NCBI GenBank assembly: GCA_001788495.1
Contig: MGCF01000072.1
Coordinates: 1-36,677 of the forward strand
DNA length: 36,677 nucleotides
Direction: 5' to 3'
Origin: Candidatus Rokubacteria bacterium RIFCSPLOWO2_02_FULL_73_56
Lineage (GTDB): Bacteria; Methylomirabilota; Methylomirabilia; Rokubacteriales; CSP1-6
The notes beneath the pieces are model-generated. The model had not been told where the DNA came from, did no database searches, and was given only the letters and a program-made list of their open reading frames with translations. Within the stretch, counting starts at the first letter, position 1, and the number at the start of each line of letters is the position of its first letter. The position numbers and the translations under genes are program-made. Positions 27,698 to 35,346 of this stretch are shown here, piece by piece.

Positions 27698-28363
27698 TCA
27701 GAAGGCGCCGAACTTCTCGTAGGCGTCGAGCGGCGTCATCCCCCGCCGCACCGCCGCGCGCACCCGGCCCTCCGTGCCCGCCAGCTTCTCCGCGCGCCCG
27801 AGGACCTCGTGCGCCACGCGCCGCGGGACCACGACGACGCCGTCGAGGTCCGCGACCACGACGTCCCCCAGGCTCACGCGCACGCCGCCGATCGTCACGG
27901 GCTGGCCCCAGTCGCCGACGCGCCAGCGCGGCACCGAGTCCTGGGGCGTGCGGTAGCGCACGAAGGTCGGGAAGCGCGCGCGGCCGAGCGCGGCCGCGTC
28001 GCGCGTGCCGCCGTCCACGACGGCGCCCCGGACGCGCCGCACGCGGAGCCACGCCGCGCTGAGCTCGCCGAAGTGCGCCGCCGCGCTGTCGTTGGCCGCG
28101 AGGACGAGCACCGAGTCCGCCGGCACCGTGCCGAGCATGCGGAGGAACTGGCGCAGCGTCGCCTCCCGCTCGCGCGGCGAGCTGCGGCGCGGGCGGCCCC
28201 GCGCCGGGAACGCGTAGCCCGCCGTCCGCATCTCGGGCGTGAGCGGCTGGATCGTGGACGGGAGCGTCTGGCGCTGGAGTCCCAGCTCGTCGAGCACATC
28301 GGTGACGGCGGCCGTCGGGATCCGCGCGAACCGCCGCGGGAGATTGTCTGCACGCGTGGCCAT
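27698..28363 (-). CDS. RraA-family protein (HMG/CHA aldolase-like)
   Basis: This 221-residue protein of the RraA/dimethylmenaquinone-methyltransferase fold family includes 4-hydroxy-4-methyl-2-oxoglutarate and oxaloacetate-decarboxylating aldolases and the RNase E inhibitor RraA. The family core is present: AAVTDVLDELG, HFGEL (Glu100), GAVVDGGTRD (Arg121, Asp122 as substrate and metal positions) and GDVVVADLDGVVVVP. Keeping the RD pair and the Glu favours an aldolase or lyase over a pure regulator. Its substrate is not evident from neighbours. The ATG has GGAGGG 6 bases upstream and a TAGAAT -10 about 20 bases before it, so it is a single-gene unit. Confidence 0.85.
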   Translation of the reverse strand: MATRADNLPRRFARIPTAAVTDVLDELGLQRQTLPSTIQPLTPEMRTAGYAFPARGRPRRSSPREREATLRQFLRMLGTVPADSVLVLAANDSAAAHFGELSAAWLRVRRVRGAVVDGGTRDAAALGRARFPTFVRYRTPQDSVPRWRVGDWGQPVTIGGVRVSLGDVVVADLDGVVVVPRRVAHEVLGRAEKLAGTEGRVRAAVRRGMTPLDAYEKFGAF

Positions 28364-28383
28364 CGGTGTCCCTCCCCGGGGCG

Positions 28384-28389
28384 ATTCTA
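28384..28389 (-). promoter_or_regulatory. Candidate -10 of the RraA-family gene
   Basis: TAGAAT (five of six consensus bases) on the minus strand lies 20 bases before the ATG. The -35 region is weak (CTGTCC at 16-bp spacing). A minor hairpin GCGGC/GCCGC (28420-28433) lies between it and the stop of the upstream polyketide operon and may end that transcript. Confidence 0.4.
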
Positions 28390-28439
28390 GCGCACGCGCG
28401 CGGGTGGACAGGAGCGCGCGCGGCTGACGCCGCCCGGGC

Positions 28440-29636
28440 TCACCAGCCGCGCAGCCGCAGGAGCGCGCGGGGCGGGACGTAGTCGCCGATGACGCCGAGC
28501 AGGACGTCGAGCCGGCCGGGGCGCCGCCCGAGCGTCCGCGCCGCGAGGTTGGCGAGGCGTCGGTGCGCGACGACGAGCTGGAGCGCGCGCGCCAGGCGCG
28601 CCTTCCCGGCGAACGCGGCGCGCCGCGCCTGCTCGTAGGGCGCGAGCGCCTCCCGCGAGCCGTCGCCGGTCCGGAGCGCGCGCAGCGCGGCCTCCGCCGC
28701 GAGCTCGGCGCTCCGGAGCGCGGTGAAGACACCCTCCCCGGTGAACGGGTCGAAGAACCCGCCGGCGTCGCCGACGAGGAGCACGCCGCCGACACCGGGC
28801 GACGCCACCTCGTACGCCAGCGGCCCGAGCGCGCGCACCGGCGCGACCATGCGCGCGCCCGCCAGGCGCCGGGCCAGGTGCGGGAGCTGCCGGGCGCGCG
28901 CGGCGAAGAACGTCCCGAGGCGCGCGCTCCAGGGCGCCGCGTCGGCGAGCGGCACGACGAGCGAGAGGTTCGCGCGGTCCGGCGCGACCGGGTTCACGAT
29001 CGCGTAGTCGGGGGGGTCCACGAAGATCTCGCCCAGGTGCGGCTCCGGCGCGCCCGCCAGGCCCGCGACGTAGGTGACCAGGGCCATGCGCTGCAGGCGG
29101 TGCGGACGACGGAGCCCGAGCCGCTGGGCCACGATCGAGGCCCGGCCGTCGGCGGCGACGACGAGCGGCGCCCGCGCCTCGAGCGCGCGGTGGGCGCGGT
29201 CGAGCGCCCGGACGCCCACGACGCGCCCGTCCTCGACGAGGACGTCGGTCACCCGCACCTCCTCCCGGAGGTCCACGGGCAGCGCGCGCAGGCGGTCGAC
29301 GAGCAGCGCGTCGAGCGTCGCGCGCGGCAGCCCCAGCGCGTGCTCGCGGTACGGCCGCCAGGGCCCGAGCGCGCGGTACGCGCCCGTCAGCACCGTCCCG
29401 TCGGGCGCGGTGATCCGCATGCCGGCGAGCGGCACCGCCACGGCGTCCACGGCCTTCAGGACGCCGAGGCGGTCGAGCACGCGGGGCGCCTCGGGGCTCA
29501 GGTACTCGCCGCAGATCTTCGGCCGCGGGAAGCGCGCGCGGTCGAGCACGAGGACCGACACGCCGTGCTCGGCGAGGAGGATCGCGGTCGCGGCGCCCGC
29601 CGGGCCGGCGCCGACGACGATCACGTCGGCCCTCAC
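28440..29636 (-). CDS. FAD-dependent oxidoreductase (geranylgeranyl-reductase/hydroxylase type)
   Basis: This 398-residue flavoprotein has the Rossmann start VIVVGAGPAGAATAILLAEHG (GAGPAG 9-14), an RPKICGEYLSPEA segment like that of geranylgeranyl reductases, AADGRAS (163-167) and the second FAD motif LLVGDAGGFFDPFTGEG (289-301). Relatives include GGR-family reductases and aromatic-ring hydroxylases. In a cluster with a type III polyketide synthase and a methyltransferase it most likely hydroxylates or oxidises the polyketide-derived ring, as SrsC does in Streptomyces griseus. The GTG start overlaps the methyltransferase stop by 4 bases. It is the last gene of a three-gene operon. Confidence 0.88.
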   Translation of the reverse strand: MRADVIVVGAGPAGAATAILLAEHGVSVLVLDRARFPRPKICGEYLSPEAPRVLDRLGVLKAVDAVAVPLAGMRITAPDGTVLTGAYRALGPWRPYREHALGLPRATLDALLVDRLRALPVDLREEVRVTDVLVEDGRVVGVRALDRAHRALEARAPLVVAADGRASIVAQRLGLRRPHRLQRMALVTYVAGLAGAPEPHLGEIFVDPPDYAIVNPVAPDRANLSLVVPLADAAPWSARLGTFFAARARQLPHLARRLAGARMVAPVRALGPLAYEVASPGVGGVLLVGDAGGFFDPFTGEGVFTALRSAELAAEAALRALRTGDGSREALAPYEQARRAAFAGKARLARALQLVVAHRRLANLAARTLGRRPGRLDVLLGVIGDYVPPRALLRLRGW

Positions 29637-30331
29637 GACGTCACCGCGACGAGCCGCCCGAACGCCGGGTACGCGCGGATCGTGAGCGCGCCGAGCCCCG
29701 CGCGCGCGGCGAGCTCGGCGAGCTCGGCCGGCGCGTACGCGCGCCGCACCGAGAGCGGCCCGTCGTGCCGCGAGATCGGGTGGCAGCGCAGGAGGCGCGT
29801 CGCGAGCCAGACGAGCGCCCACGCGAGCGGCGTGCGGAGGAGGTCGTTGACGACGACGCCGAGCCGCGCGGCCGCCGCCATCTCGCGCAGGCTCGCGACG
29901 GCCGCGTCGGGCTCGAGATGATGGAGCGTGAGCGAGCTGGTCGCGACGTCGGCCGCGCCCGCGCGGATCGGCAGCGCCGTGGCGTCGGCCTGGACGAGCC
30001 GGATCTCGGGGTAGCCGACGCACGCGCGCCGCGCGAGCGCGAGCGCCGCGGGCTCGCGCTCGACGACGACGACGCGGAGCCCGACCCCGCGCCGGCGCGC
30101 CCACGCGGCCGCCCGCAGCGCGAGCCCCGCCGCGCCGCCGCCCACATCGAGCACGACGAGCGCCCGGCCCCGCGGGCCGCGCGCGGCCAGCCGCCGGATC
30201 TCGCGGAGCGTCAGCGCGTAGCCGCCGAACCAGGCCGACAGGCGCTCGATGTCGGCGAGCGACGCCGCGCGGTCGGCCGCGGCCACGGGCCCGTCGAGCA
30301 GCTCCATCGCCCCCGCCACCCGCCGGATCAT
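29633..30331 (-). CDS. Class I SAM-dependent methyltransferase
   Basis: This 232-residue enzyme has the SAM-binding motif I VVLDVGGGAAGLALR, an acidic strand-2 end VVVVERE, QADATALPI and the motif IV-V region SSLTLHHLEPDAAV. It resembles UbiE/MenG-like and polyketide O- or C-methyltransferases. The PKS, methyltransferase and FAD-enzyme order suggests methylation of a resorcinol, pyrone or quinone product. The C-terminal part (LAWALVWLATRLLRCHP) is hydrophobic, which would suit a lipid-like substrate. It starts 19 bases after the PKS stop and is coupled to the FAD gene by GTGA. Confidence 0.88.
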   Translation of the reverse strand: MIRRVAGAMELLDGPVAAADRAASLADIERLSAWFGGYALTLREIRRLAARGPRGRALVVLDVGGGAAGLALRAAAWARRRGVGLRVVVVEREPAALALARRACVGYPEIRLVQADATALPIRAGAADVATSSLTLHHLEPDAAVASLREMAAAARLGVVVNDLLRTPLAWALVWLATRLLRCHPISRHDGPLSVRRAYAPAELAELAARAGLGALTIRAYPAFGRLVAVTS

Positions 30332-30350
30332 GTCCGGTCGCGCTCGACGC

Positions 30351-31376
30351 TCACCACCGCAGCAGGGCTCCCTCGGCGGCGAAGCCGGGCCCGAGGCCGA
30401 TCATGAGGCCCCACTCGCCCGGCACGGGCGCCGCCTGGCGCAGCGTCTCCTCGAGCACGAAGAGGATCGTCGCCGACGACATGTTGCCGTGGCGGCGCAG
30501 CACGGCGCGCGAGGCCGCCACCTGCGGCTCGTCGAGCTCGAGCAGCGTGCGCGCCCGGTCGATCACACGCCGGCCCGCCGAGTGCAGGACCCAGTAGCGG
30601 ACGTCCTCGCGCTTGAGCCCCTGCGCCGCCATGAGGAGCGCCGCCATCTCGCCCATCATCACGGCTCCGAGGCGCCGAACGTCCTTCGAGAGGATCACGC
30701 GCGGCCGCCCGCCCGGGTACTCGAAGCCCATCGCGTCGAGGTGCTCGGGCCGGAACAGCGTGCGGTGGGCGAGCACGGCGGGCCCCGGGCCGTCGGTCGC
30801 GAGCGCGAGCGCGCCCGCGCCGTCGGCGAAGATCGCGTGCGCGACCGCGCTCTCGAGCCGGTCGTCGAGGAAGTAGGCGGCCGAGCAGATCTCGACGGCC
30901 AGCACCAGCGCGCGCCGTCCCGGGAACGCGCGCAGGTAGTTCACCGCCTGCTGGAGCGCGACCATCGCCGAGGCGCAGCCGGTGTCGCCCACGTGCACGC
31001 GCTGGACGTCCGCGCGGCAGCCGAGCCGGCCGATCAGGTGCGCGTCGAGGCTCGGCGTGAGCCGGCCCGTGCACGTCGTCGTCGCGAGGAAGTCGAGGTC
31101 GGCCGGCGTCCAGCCCGCGCCCGCGAGCGCGCGCCGCGCCGCGGCCTCACCGAGCGCGAGCGCGCCCGCGCGGAACCGCGCGCTGAGCTGATCCAGCGTC
31201 TCGTGGGGGCGGAACGTGACCGGGTCGAGCCACAGGTGGCGCCCCTCGATGTCGCTCCGGGCGAAGAAGCCGCGCCGCCGGGCGTCCCGGTAGCCCGCGA
31301 GCGCGAGCAGCTCCGCCTGCGTGAACCGATGCGGCGGCGTCGCGGTGGCAACGGCGGCGATCCTCGGACCCGGCAT
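30351..31376 (-). CDS. Type III polyketide synthase (chalcone/alkylresorcinol synthase family)
   Basis: This 341-residue homodimeric condensing enzyme has the catalytic triad Cys134 (GDTGCASAMVALQQA), His265 (YWVLHSAGRR) and Asn298 (RRHGNMSSATILFVLEE). The GNMSS motif and the C-terminal GPGFAAEGALLRW loop are typical of type III PKS and absent from FabH. Bacterial relatives extend fatty acyl or aromatic CoA starters with malonyl-CoA to give alkylpyrones, alkylresorcinols or tetrahydroxynaphthalene. I chose the ATG at 31376 because GGGAG lies 7 bases upstream and PRIAAVATATPPH is the normal N-terminus. An in-frame start at 31457 adds 27 unrelated residues. It heads the operon and diverges from the carbonic anhydrase gene, with no clear promoter in the 74-bp gap. 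Confidence 0.93.
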   Translation of the reverse strand: MPGPRIAAVATATPPHRFTQAELLALAGYRDARRRGFFARSDIEGRHLWLDPVTFRPHETLDQLSARFRAGALALGEAAARRALAGAGWTPADLDFLATTTCTGRLTPSLDAHLIGRLGCRADVQRVHVGDTGCASAMVALQQAVNYLRAFPGRRALVLAVEICSAAYFLDDRLESAVAHAIFADGAGALALATDGPGPAVLAHRTLFRPEHLDAMGFEYPGGRPRVILSKDVRRLGAVMMGEMAALLMAAQGLKREDVRYWVLHSAGRRVIDRARTLLELDEPQVAASRAVLRRHGNMSSATILFVLEETLRQAAPVPGEWGLMIGLGPGFAAEGALLRW

Positions 31377-31450
31377 CGGAATCTCCCGTGGCGCCCGGCT
31401 TCGCGTACTAAGATGTGGGGCACTTCGAGCATACTGCGAGGGTCGAGCCC

Positions 31451-31975
31451 ATGCCACTCTTCAGCTTCGAGGGAAAGCGCCCGACGGTCCACCCGAGCGC
31501 GTTCGTCGCGCCGACGGCGGTGCTCGTCGGCGACGTGACGATCGAGGCGAACGCCTCCGTCTGGTACAACGCCGTGCTCCGCGCCGACTTCCACCCGATC
31601 GTGATCCGCCGGGGCGCGAACGTCCAGGACTGCAGCGTCATCCACGTGACGCCGTACGCGGGCACCGAGGTCGGGCCCGGCGCGACGATCGGCCACAACT
31701 GCACCGTGCACGCCGCGACCATCGCCGAGGAGGCGCTGGTCGGCAACGGCGCCACCGTCCTCGACGGCGCGCGCATCGGCGTCCGCGCGATGGTCGCGGC
31801 GGGCGCGCTCGTCCCGCCCGAGGCCGAGGTGCCCGACGGCATGCTCGCCGTGGGCGTGCCGGCCAGGGTGCGCGGGCCGCTCGCCGGCACGCCGGGCGAG
31901 TTCTGGGTGCGCGTGAACCCCGGCGGCTACCAGGCCCTCGCCCAGCGCCACAAGGCCTCGGTCGAGCCCGCCTGA
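31451..31975 (+). CDS. Gamma-class carbonic anhydrase-like protein
   Basis: This 174-residue left-handed beta-helix protein is built of hexapeptide repeats (VGDVTI, VIRRGA, VGPGAT, VGNGAT, IGVRAM). The three zinc ligands are present in SVIHV (His65) and IGHNCTVH (His82, His87), as are Arg44 and Asp46 in NAVLRADFHPI and Gln59 in NVQD. Members act as CO2 hydratases or, as YrdA/CaiE types, as acyl- or CoA-linked proteins. The complete metal site makes carbonic anhydrase activity possible. I use the ATG at 31451, where GAGGG lies 8 bases upstream, rather than the GTG at 31415. It stands alone before a strong convergent hairpin. Confidence 0.92.
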   Translation: MPLFSFEGKRPTVHPSAFVAPTAVLVGDVTIEANASVWYNAVLRADFHPIVIRRGANVQDCSVIHVTPYAGTEVGPGATIGHNCTVHAATIAEEALVGNGATVLDGARIGVRAMVAAGALVPPEAEVPDGMLAVGVPARVRGPLAGTPGEFWVRVNPGGYQALAQRHKASVEPA

Positions 31976-31982
31976 TTCGTCG

Positions 31983-32011
31983 TCGGGGGGAGCGACCGCC
32001 GCTCCCCCCGA
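31983..32011. terminator. Convergent 12-bp GC hairpin
   Basis: A perfect 12-bp stem (TCGGGGGGAGCG and its complement) with a 5-base loop lies 7 bases after the carbonic anhydrase stop and 58 bases beyond the MFS gene stop on the other strand. It is symmetric and could stop both convergent transcripts. No T-tract follows on either side. The rest of the 94-bp gap has nothing recognisable. Confidence 0.6.
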
Positions 32012-32069
32012 CACCCCCCAACGACCTCGCGCGTGCCCGCTTCCTTCACGCTCGCTGACGCCCTGACGA

Positions 32070-33221
32070 TCAGGCCGCGCGCCCGCGCGCCGCGCGGCGG
32101 AAGGCGACGAGGCCGGCGAGCCCGAGCAGGGGCGCGCCGGCGAGTGCCAGCAGCGCCGCCCGCGCCGAGAAGGCGTTCAGCGCGAGGCCGAGCGCGACAG
32201 GCGTCGCGACCGAGCCCACGAGCGACGCCGCCGCGGCGATCACGCCGAACACCCGCTCGCGCTCGTCGGGGCGGTAGGTGTCGCCGAGGAGCGCGTAGTA
32301 GGCGGTCGCGCCCGCGCAGGCCGCGATTGTCATCACCATCACGAGCGCGCCGAACGCCCAGCCGTAGTCGAGGAGGACGAGGCCCGCCGCCGCGGCGAGC
32401 GCGAGCAGGAACCACGCGGCCAGGCTCGGGAGCCGCCCCGCCAGGTCCGCCGCGAAGCCGCCGAGGAACGCGCCGCCGAGCCCGCTCGCGCGCGTCCAGC
32501 CGGTGAAGCTCGCCGCCGCGGCCGGCGGCACCCCCCAGCCCCGGGCCGCGAGCGTCGGCAGCATCGTGAAGAACCCCGAGATGATCGCGAAGCACGCGCC
32601 GCCGATCGCCGCGAGCGCGGGGATCCGGGCGTCGAGCGGCAGCCGGGCGCCGGCGCCGCGCGCGGCGGCCGTCGGCGCGTCGGGCACCCAGCGCCAGACG
32701 GCGACACACGTCGCGACGCCGACCACGGACCAGAGGCTGACCGCGGTGCGCCAGTCCACCCAGAGGAGGGCCGCGCCCATGAAGAGCGGGCCGAGCATGA
32801 GCCCGAGGCTCGCGGCGACCTCGTGCCAGCCGATCGCGCGGGCGCGCGTCGCGGGGCCGAACGTCTCGACGAGCACGGCGGTGCCGCGCGGCAGGTAGAA
32901 GCCGATGCCCGCGCCGCCCAGGGCGGCGATCACGAGCATCGCGCCGAGCGAGTGGCTGTGCGCGAACGCGACGTTGCCGAGCGCGGTGAGCAGGAAGCCG
33001 CCGACGATCGCCGGCCGCCGCCCGCACGGCAGGAAGCCCGAGGCCCAGAGCGCCAGCGCGTAGCCGGCGTAGAGCGTGCCCGTGATCAGGCCGATCCGCG
33101 CCGGGTCGAGCCCGGTCTCGAGCGAGAGCGCGGGCATCGCGCTGTAGAGGACGGCCCGCGAGCTCTGAGCCCAGAAGAAGCTCAGGCAGCAGGCGGCGAG
33201 CGCCGCGGCCGGGCGCGTCAG
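32070..33221 (-). CDS. MFS transporter
   Basis: This 383-residue protein has about 12 membrane segments. The family loop between helices 2 and 3 reads SGFLPCGRRPAIVGGFLL, and ATRARAIGWHEVAASLGLMLGP marks helix 5. It resembles drug- or metabolite-exporting MFS proteins, but substrate is not identifiable. The start is unclear. No ATG, GTG or TTG precedes helix 1, and the best placement is a CTG at 33221 overlapping the crotonase stop in CTGA. The first ATG (33137) would remove most of helix 1. A frameshift or a distant start would be alternatives. Confidence 0.8.
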   Translation of the reverse strand: MTRPAAALAACCLSFFWAQSSRAVLYSAMPALSLETGLDPARIGLITGTLYAGYALALWASGFLPCGRRPAIVGGFLLTALGNVAFAHSHSLGAMLVIAALGGAGIGFYLPRGTAVLVETFGPATRARAIGWHEVAASLGLMLGPLFMGAALLWVDWRTAVSLWSVVGVATCVAVWRWVPDAPTAAARGAGARLPLDARIPALAAIGGACFAIISGFFTMLPTLAARGWGVPPAAAASFTGWTRASGLGGAFLGGFAADLAGRLPSLAAWFLLALAAAAGLVLLDYGWAFGALVMVMTIAACAGATAYYALLGDTYRPDERERVFGVIAAAASLVGSVATPVALGLALNAFSARAALLALAGAPLLGLAGLVAFRRAARGRAA

Positions 33222-34000
33222 CGGCCCTGGAACTTCGGCGCCCGCTTCTCCTTGAACGCGGCGACGCCCTCGGCGTGGTCCAGCGTGTCGCGCACGACGG
33301 CCATGTGCGACGAGACCAGGTCGAGGTGCGTCCGGAGGTCCAGGCGCAGGCTCTGGTAGACGAGCCGCTTGATCATGCGGATCGGCACCTGCGGCCCGTT
33401 CGCGAGCTGCGCGGCGAGGTCGCGCGTCTGCTGGGCAAGGTCGCCCGACGGCACGACGCGGTTCACGATCCCGAGGCGCAGCGCCTCCTGCGCGTCCACG
33501 AAGTCGGCGGTCCAGAGCAGCTCGAGCGCCTTCGCGGGCCCGAGGAGGCGCGGCAGGAAGTACGTGTCGCCGTCGCCCGGCACCAGGCCCACGCGCACGT
33601 AGCCCGTCGAGAAGCGCGCCTCGTCGGAGGCGATGCGCACGTCGCACATGAGGCACATGCCCATGCCCGCGCCGACGGCGAGGCCGTTGACCATCGCGAT
33701 GACGGGCTTGTCCACGGCCTCGAGCGTCTTCGGGATCCGGTGGATGTTCTCCCAGAGCTGGTTCTTGTTGTCGAGCGGCGTGGGCTTGCCCTCCTTCATC
33801 CGCCCGACGTCGCCGCCCGCGCAGAACGCGCGGCCGCTTCCGGTGACCACGATCACGTTGACCTGATCGTCCGCCTGCGCCTCGGCGAGCGCCCGGGCCC
33901 ACGCGTCGATCATCGGCCCGGTGAACGCGTTGAGCTTGTCGGGCCGGTTCAGCGTGATGGTCGCGATCCTGTCCTCGACGTCGTAGAGCAGCTCGCTCAT
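33218..34000 (-). CDS. Crotonase-family enoyl-CoA hydratase/isomerase
   Basis: This 260-residue crotonase-fold enzyme has oxyanion-hole segments GRAFCAGGDVGRM (61-64) and NGLAVGAGMGMCLMCDVRIAS (about 105-125). The C-terminal AFKEKRAPKFQGR is common in the family. The first catalytic Glu of crotonase (PE in FGQPEILLG) is replaced by Tyr134 in FSTGYVRVG, and GDGD replaces GAGG. It may therefore be an isomerase, hydrolase or other crotonase rather than a standard hydratase. The ATG overlaps the cyclase stop by 4 bases, and it is followed directly by the MFS gene. Acyl-CoA dehydrogenase lies two genes upstream, which fits fatty-acyl or aromatic CoA metabolism. Confidence 0.88.
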   Translation of the reverse strand: MSELLYDVEDRIATITLNRPDKLNAFTGPMIDAWARALAEAQADDQVNVIVVTGSGRAFCAGGDVGRMKEGKPTPLDNKNQLWENIHRIPKTLEAVDKPVIAMVNGLAVGAGMGMCLMCDVRIASDEARFSTGYVRVGLVPGDGDTYFLPRLLGPAKALELLWTADFVDAQEALRLGIVNRVVPSGDLAQQTRDLAAQLANGPQVPIRMIKRLVYQSLRLDLRTHLDLVSSHMAVVRDTLDHAEGVAAFKEKRAPKFQGR

Positions 34001-35337
34001 GCCTGGCTGTCCTTTCCGGCTGCGAAGAGATGCCACTCGCCGGGCACGCCCTTGAGGGCGTGCGCCCCGCGGTCCCTGAACCGGAGCCCCGAGCCGGCGA
34101 CGAGGTCGCGCACGGTGCTCGACACCAGGACTTCGCCCGCGCCCGCCAGCGCGGCGACCCGGGCGCCGATGTGCACGGCGACCCCGCCGAGCTTCGGCCC
34201 CATCACCTCGCACTCGCCCGTGTGGAGCCCGGCGCGCACCTCCAGGCCGAGCGGGCGCACGCCCTCGCTGATCGCGCACGCGGCCCGCACCGCGCGCGCC
34301 GGGCCGTCGAAGGCCGCGAGGAAACCGTCGCCGGCCGTGTCGATCTCGCGCCCGCGGAACCTGGCGAGGTGCTCGCGGACCAGCGCGTGGTGGGCGTCGA
34401 GCAGGTCGCGCCAGCGGCGGTCCCCCAGCTCGGCGGCCCTCGTCGTGGCGCCGACGATGTCGGTGAACATGACCGTCGCCAGCACGCGGTCGGGCTCCGG
34501 CCCGCGCCGGACGCCCGTCAGGAACTCCTCGATCTCGTCGAGGATCGCGTCGGTGTTGCCGACCCACGGCAGGTGGTCGTCACCCCGCAGCTCCACGTAC
34601 CTGGCCCCGGGGATCCGCTCGGCCATGTAGCGCCCGTACTCGACCGGGACGCTCCGGTCGCCGTCGTTGTGGAGGATCAGCGTCGGGACGCGCACGGCCG
34701 GCAGCACGTGACGGACGTCGATCTCCACGTTCATCCCCATGAGCCGTCGGTTGGCGCCGGGGCTCGCCCCCTGCCGGAGGAAGCGCGCCCACCACTCGCG
34801 GAAGCGCGGGTCGTGGGCGACGCTCGGCGCCCGGATGTCGAGCCCCACCGGGCCGCCCCAGCCCCGCGTGTACTCCTCCACGTGCCGGTCGTAGTCCTCC
34901 CGCGTGGGCCCCCACGGGTAGTCGGGCGCCCACGTGCGGCGGGCGAAGCTCCCGATCATCACGACCGCGGCCGTGCGCTCCGGGTAGGTGGCGCCGAACA
35001 GCATGCACATCGGGCCACCCTCCGAGTAACCCACGAGCGCCGCCCGCGTCGAGCGCACGGCGTCCATCACGGCGCGGACGTCGTCCATCCGGGTCTCGAG
35101 GTTCGGCAGGTCGGCGACGCGGTCGGACAGGCCGGTCCCGCGCTTGTCGAACAGGATGAGGCGCGCGAACGAGGCGAGGCGCTGGAGGAACCGCACCATG
35201 GACGGCTCGTCCCAGAAGACGTCGAGGTTCGAGACCCAGCCGGGGACGAGCACGAGGTCGCGCGGGCCCTCGCCCACCACCTGGTAGGCGATGTTGACGT
35301 CGCCGCTCCGCGCGTACCGCGTCTCGGGCCGCATCAC
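33997..35337 (-). CDS. Alpha/beta-hydrolase fused to class III adenylate cyclase
   Basis: In this 446-residue fusion, residues about 8-275 form an alpha/beta hydrolase with nucleophile GYSEGG (Ser105), acid NDGDRSVP (Asp227) and His255 in GDDHLPW. Residues about 283-446 form a class III nucleotide cyclase with metal-binding Asp293 (VMFTDIVGATTR) and Asp337 (IDTAGDGF), and RAGLHTGE. The usual transition-state Asn in VNxAAR is His389 (VHIGARV), with Arg393 kept. The purine-recognition Lys position appears to be Asp333. The layout recalls Mycobacterium tuberculosis Rv1900c. It may make cAMP weakly or in response to a hydrolase ligand. It starts 9 bases after the acyl-CoA dehydrogenase stop and is coupled to the crotonase gene. 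Confidence 0.93.
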   Translation of the reverse strand: MMRPETRYARSGDVNIAYQVVGEGPRDLVLVPGWVSNLDVFWDEPSMVRFLQRLASFARLILFDKRGTGLSDRVADLPNLETRMDDVRAVMDAVRSTRAALVGYSEGGPMCMLFGATYPERTAAVVMIGSFARRTWAPDYPWGPTREDYDRHVEEYTRGWGGPVGLDIRAPSVAHDPRFREWWARFLRQGASPGANRRLMGMNVEIDVRHVLPAVRVPTLILHNDGDRSVPVEYGRYMAERIPGARYVELRGDDHLPWVGNTDAILDEIEEFLTGVRRGPEPDRVLATVMFTDIVGATTRAAELGDRRWRDLLDAHHALVREHLARFRGREIDTAGDGFLAAFDGPARAVRAACAISEGVRPLGLEVRAGLHTGECEVMGPKLGGVAVHIGARVAALAGAGEVLVSSTVRDLVAGSGLRFRDRGAHALKGVPGEWHLFAAGKDSQA

Positions 35338-35346
35338 GCCACCCGG

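Noticed and set aside
28440-29636. Archaeal-type geranylgeranyl lipid reductase
   Set aside because: The fold matches, but the coupling to a type III PKS and methyltransferase and the bacterial setting favour a polyketide-tailoring role.
31415-31450. Earlier GTG start for the carbonic anhydrase
   Set aside because: No ribosome-binding site precedes it, and homologues start at MPLxSFEGKRP.
31377-31457. 27-residue N-terminal extension of the type III PKS
   Set aside because: The ATG at 31376 has a good GGGAG at 7 bases and begins at the conserved family N-terminus. The extension overlaps the divergent promoter region.
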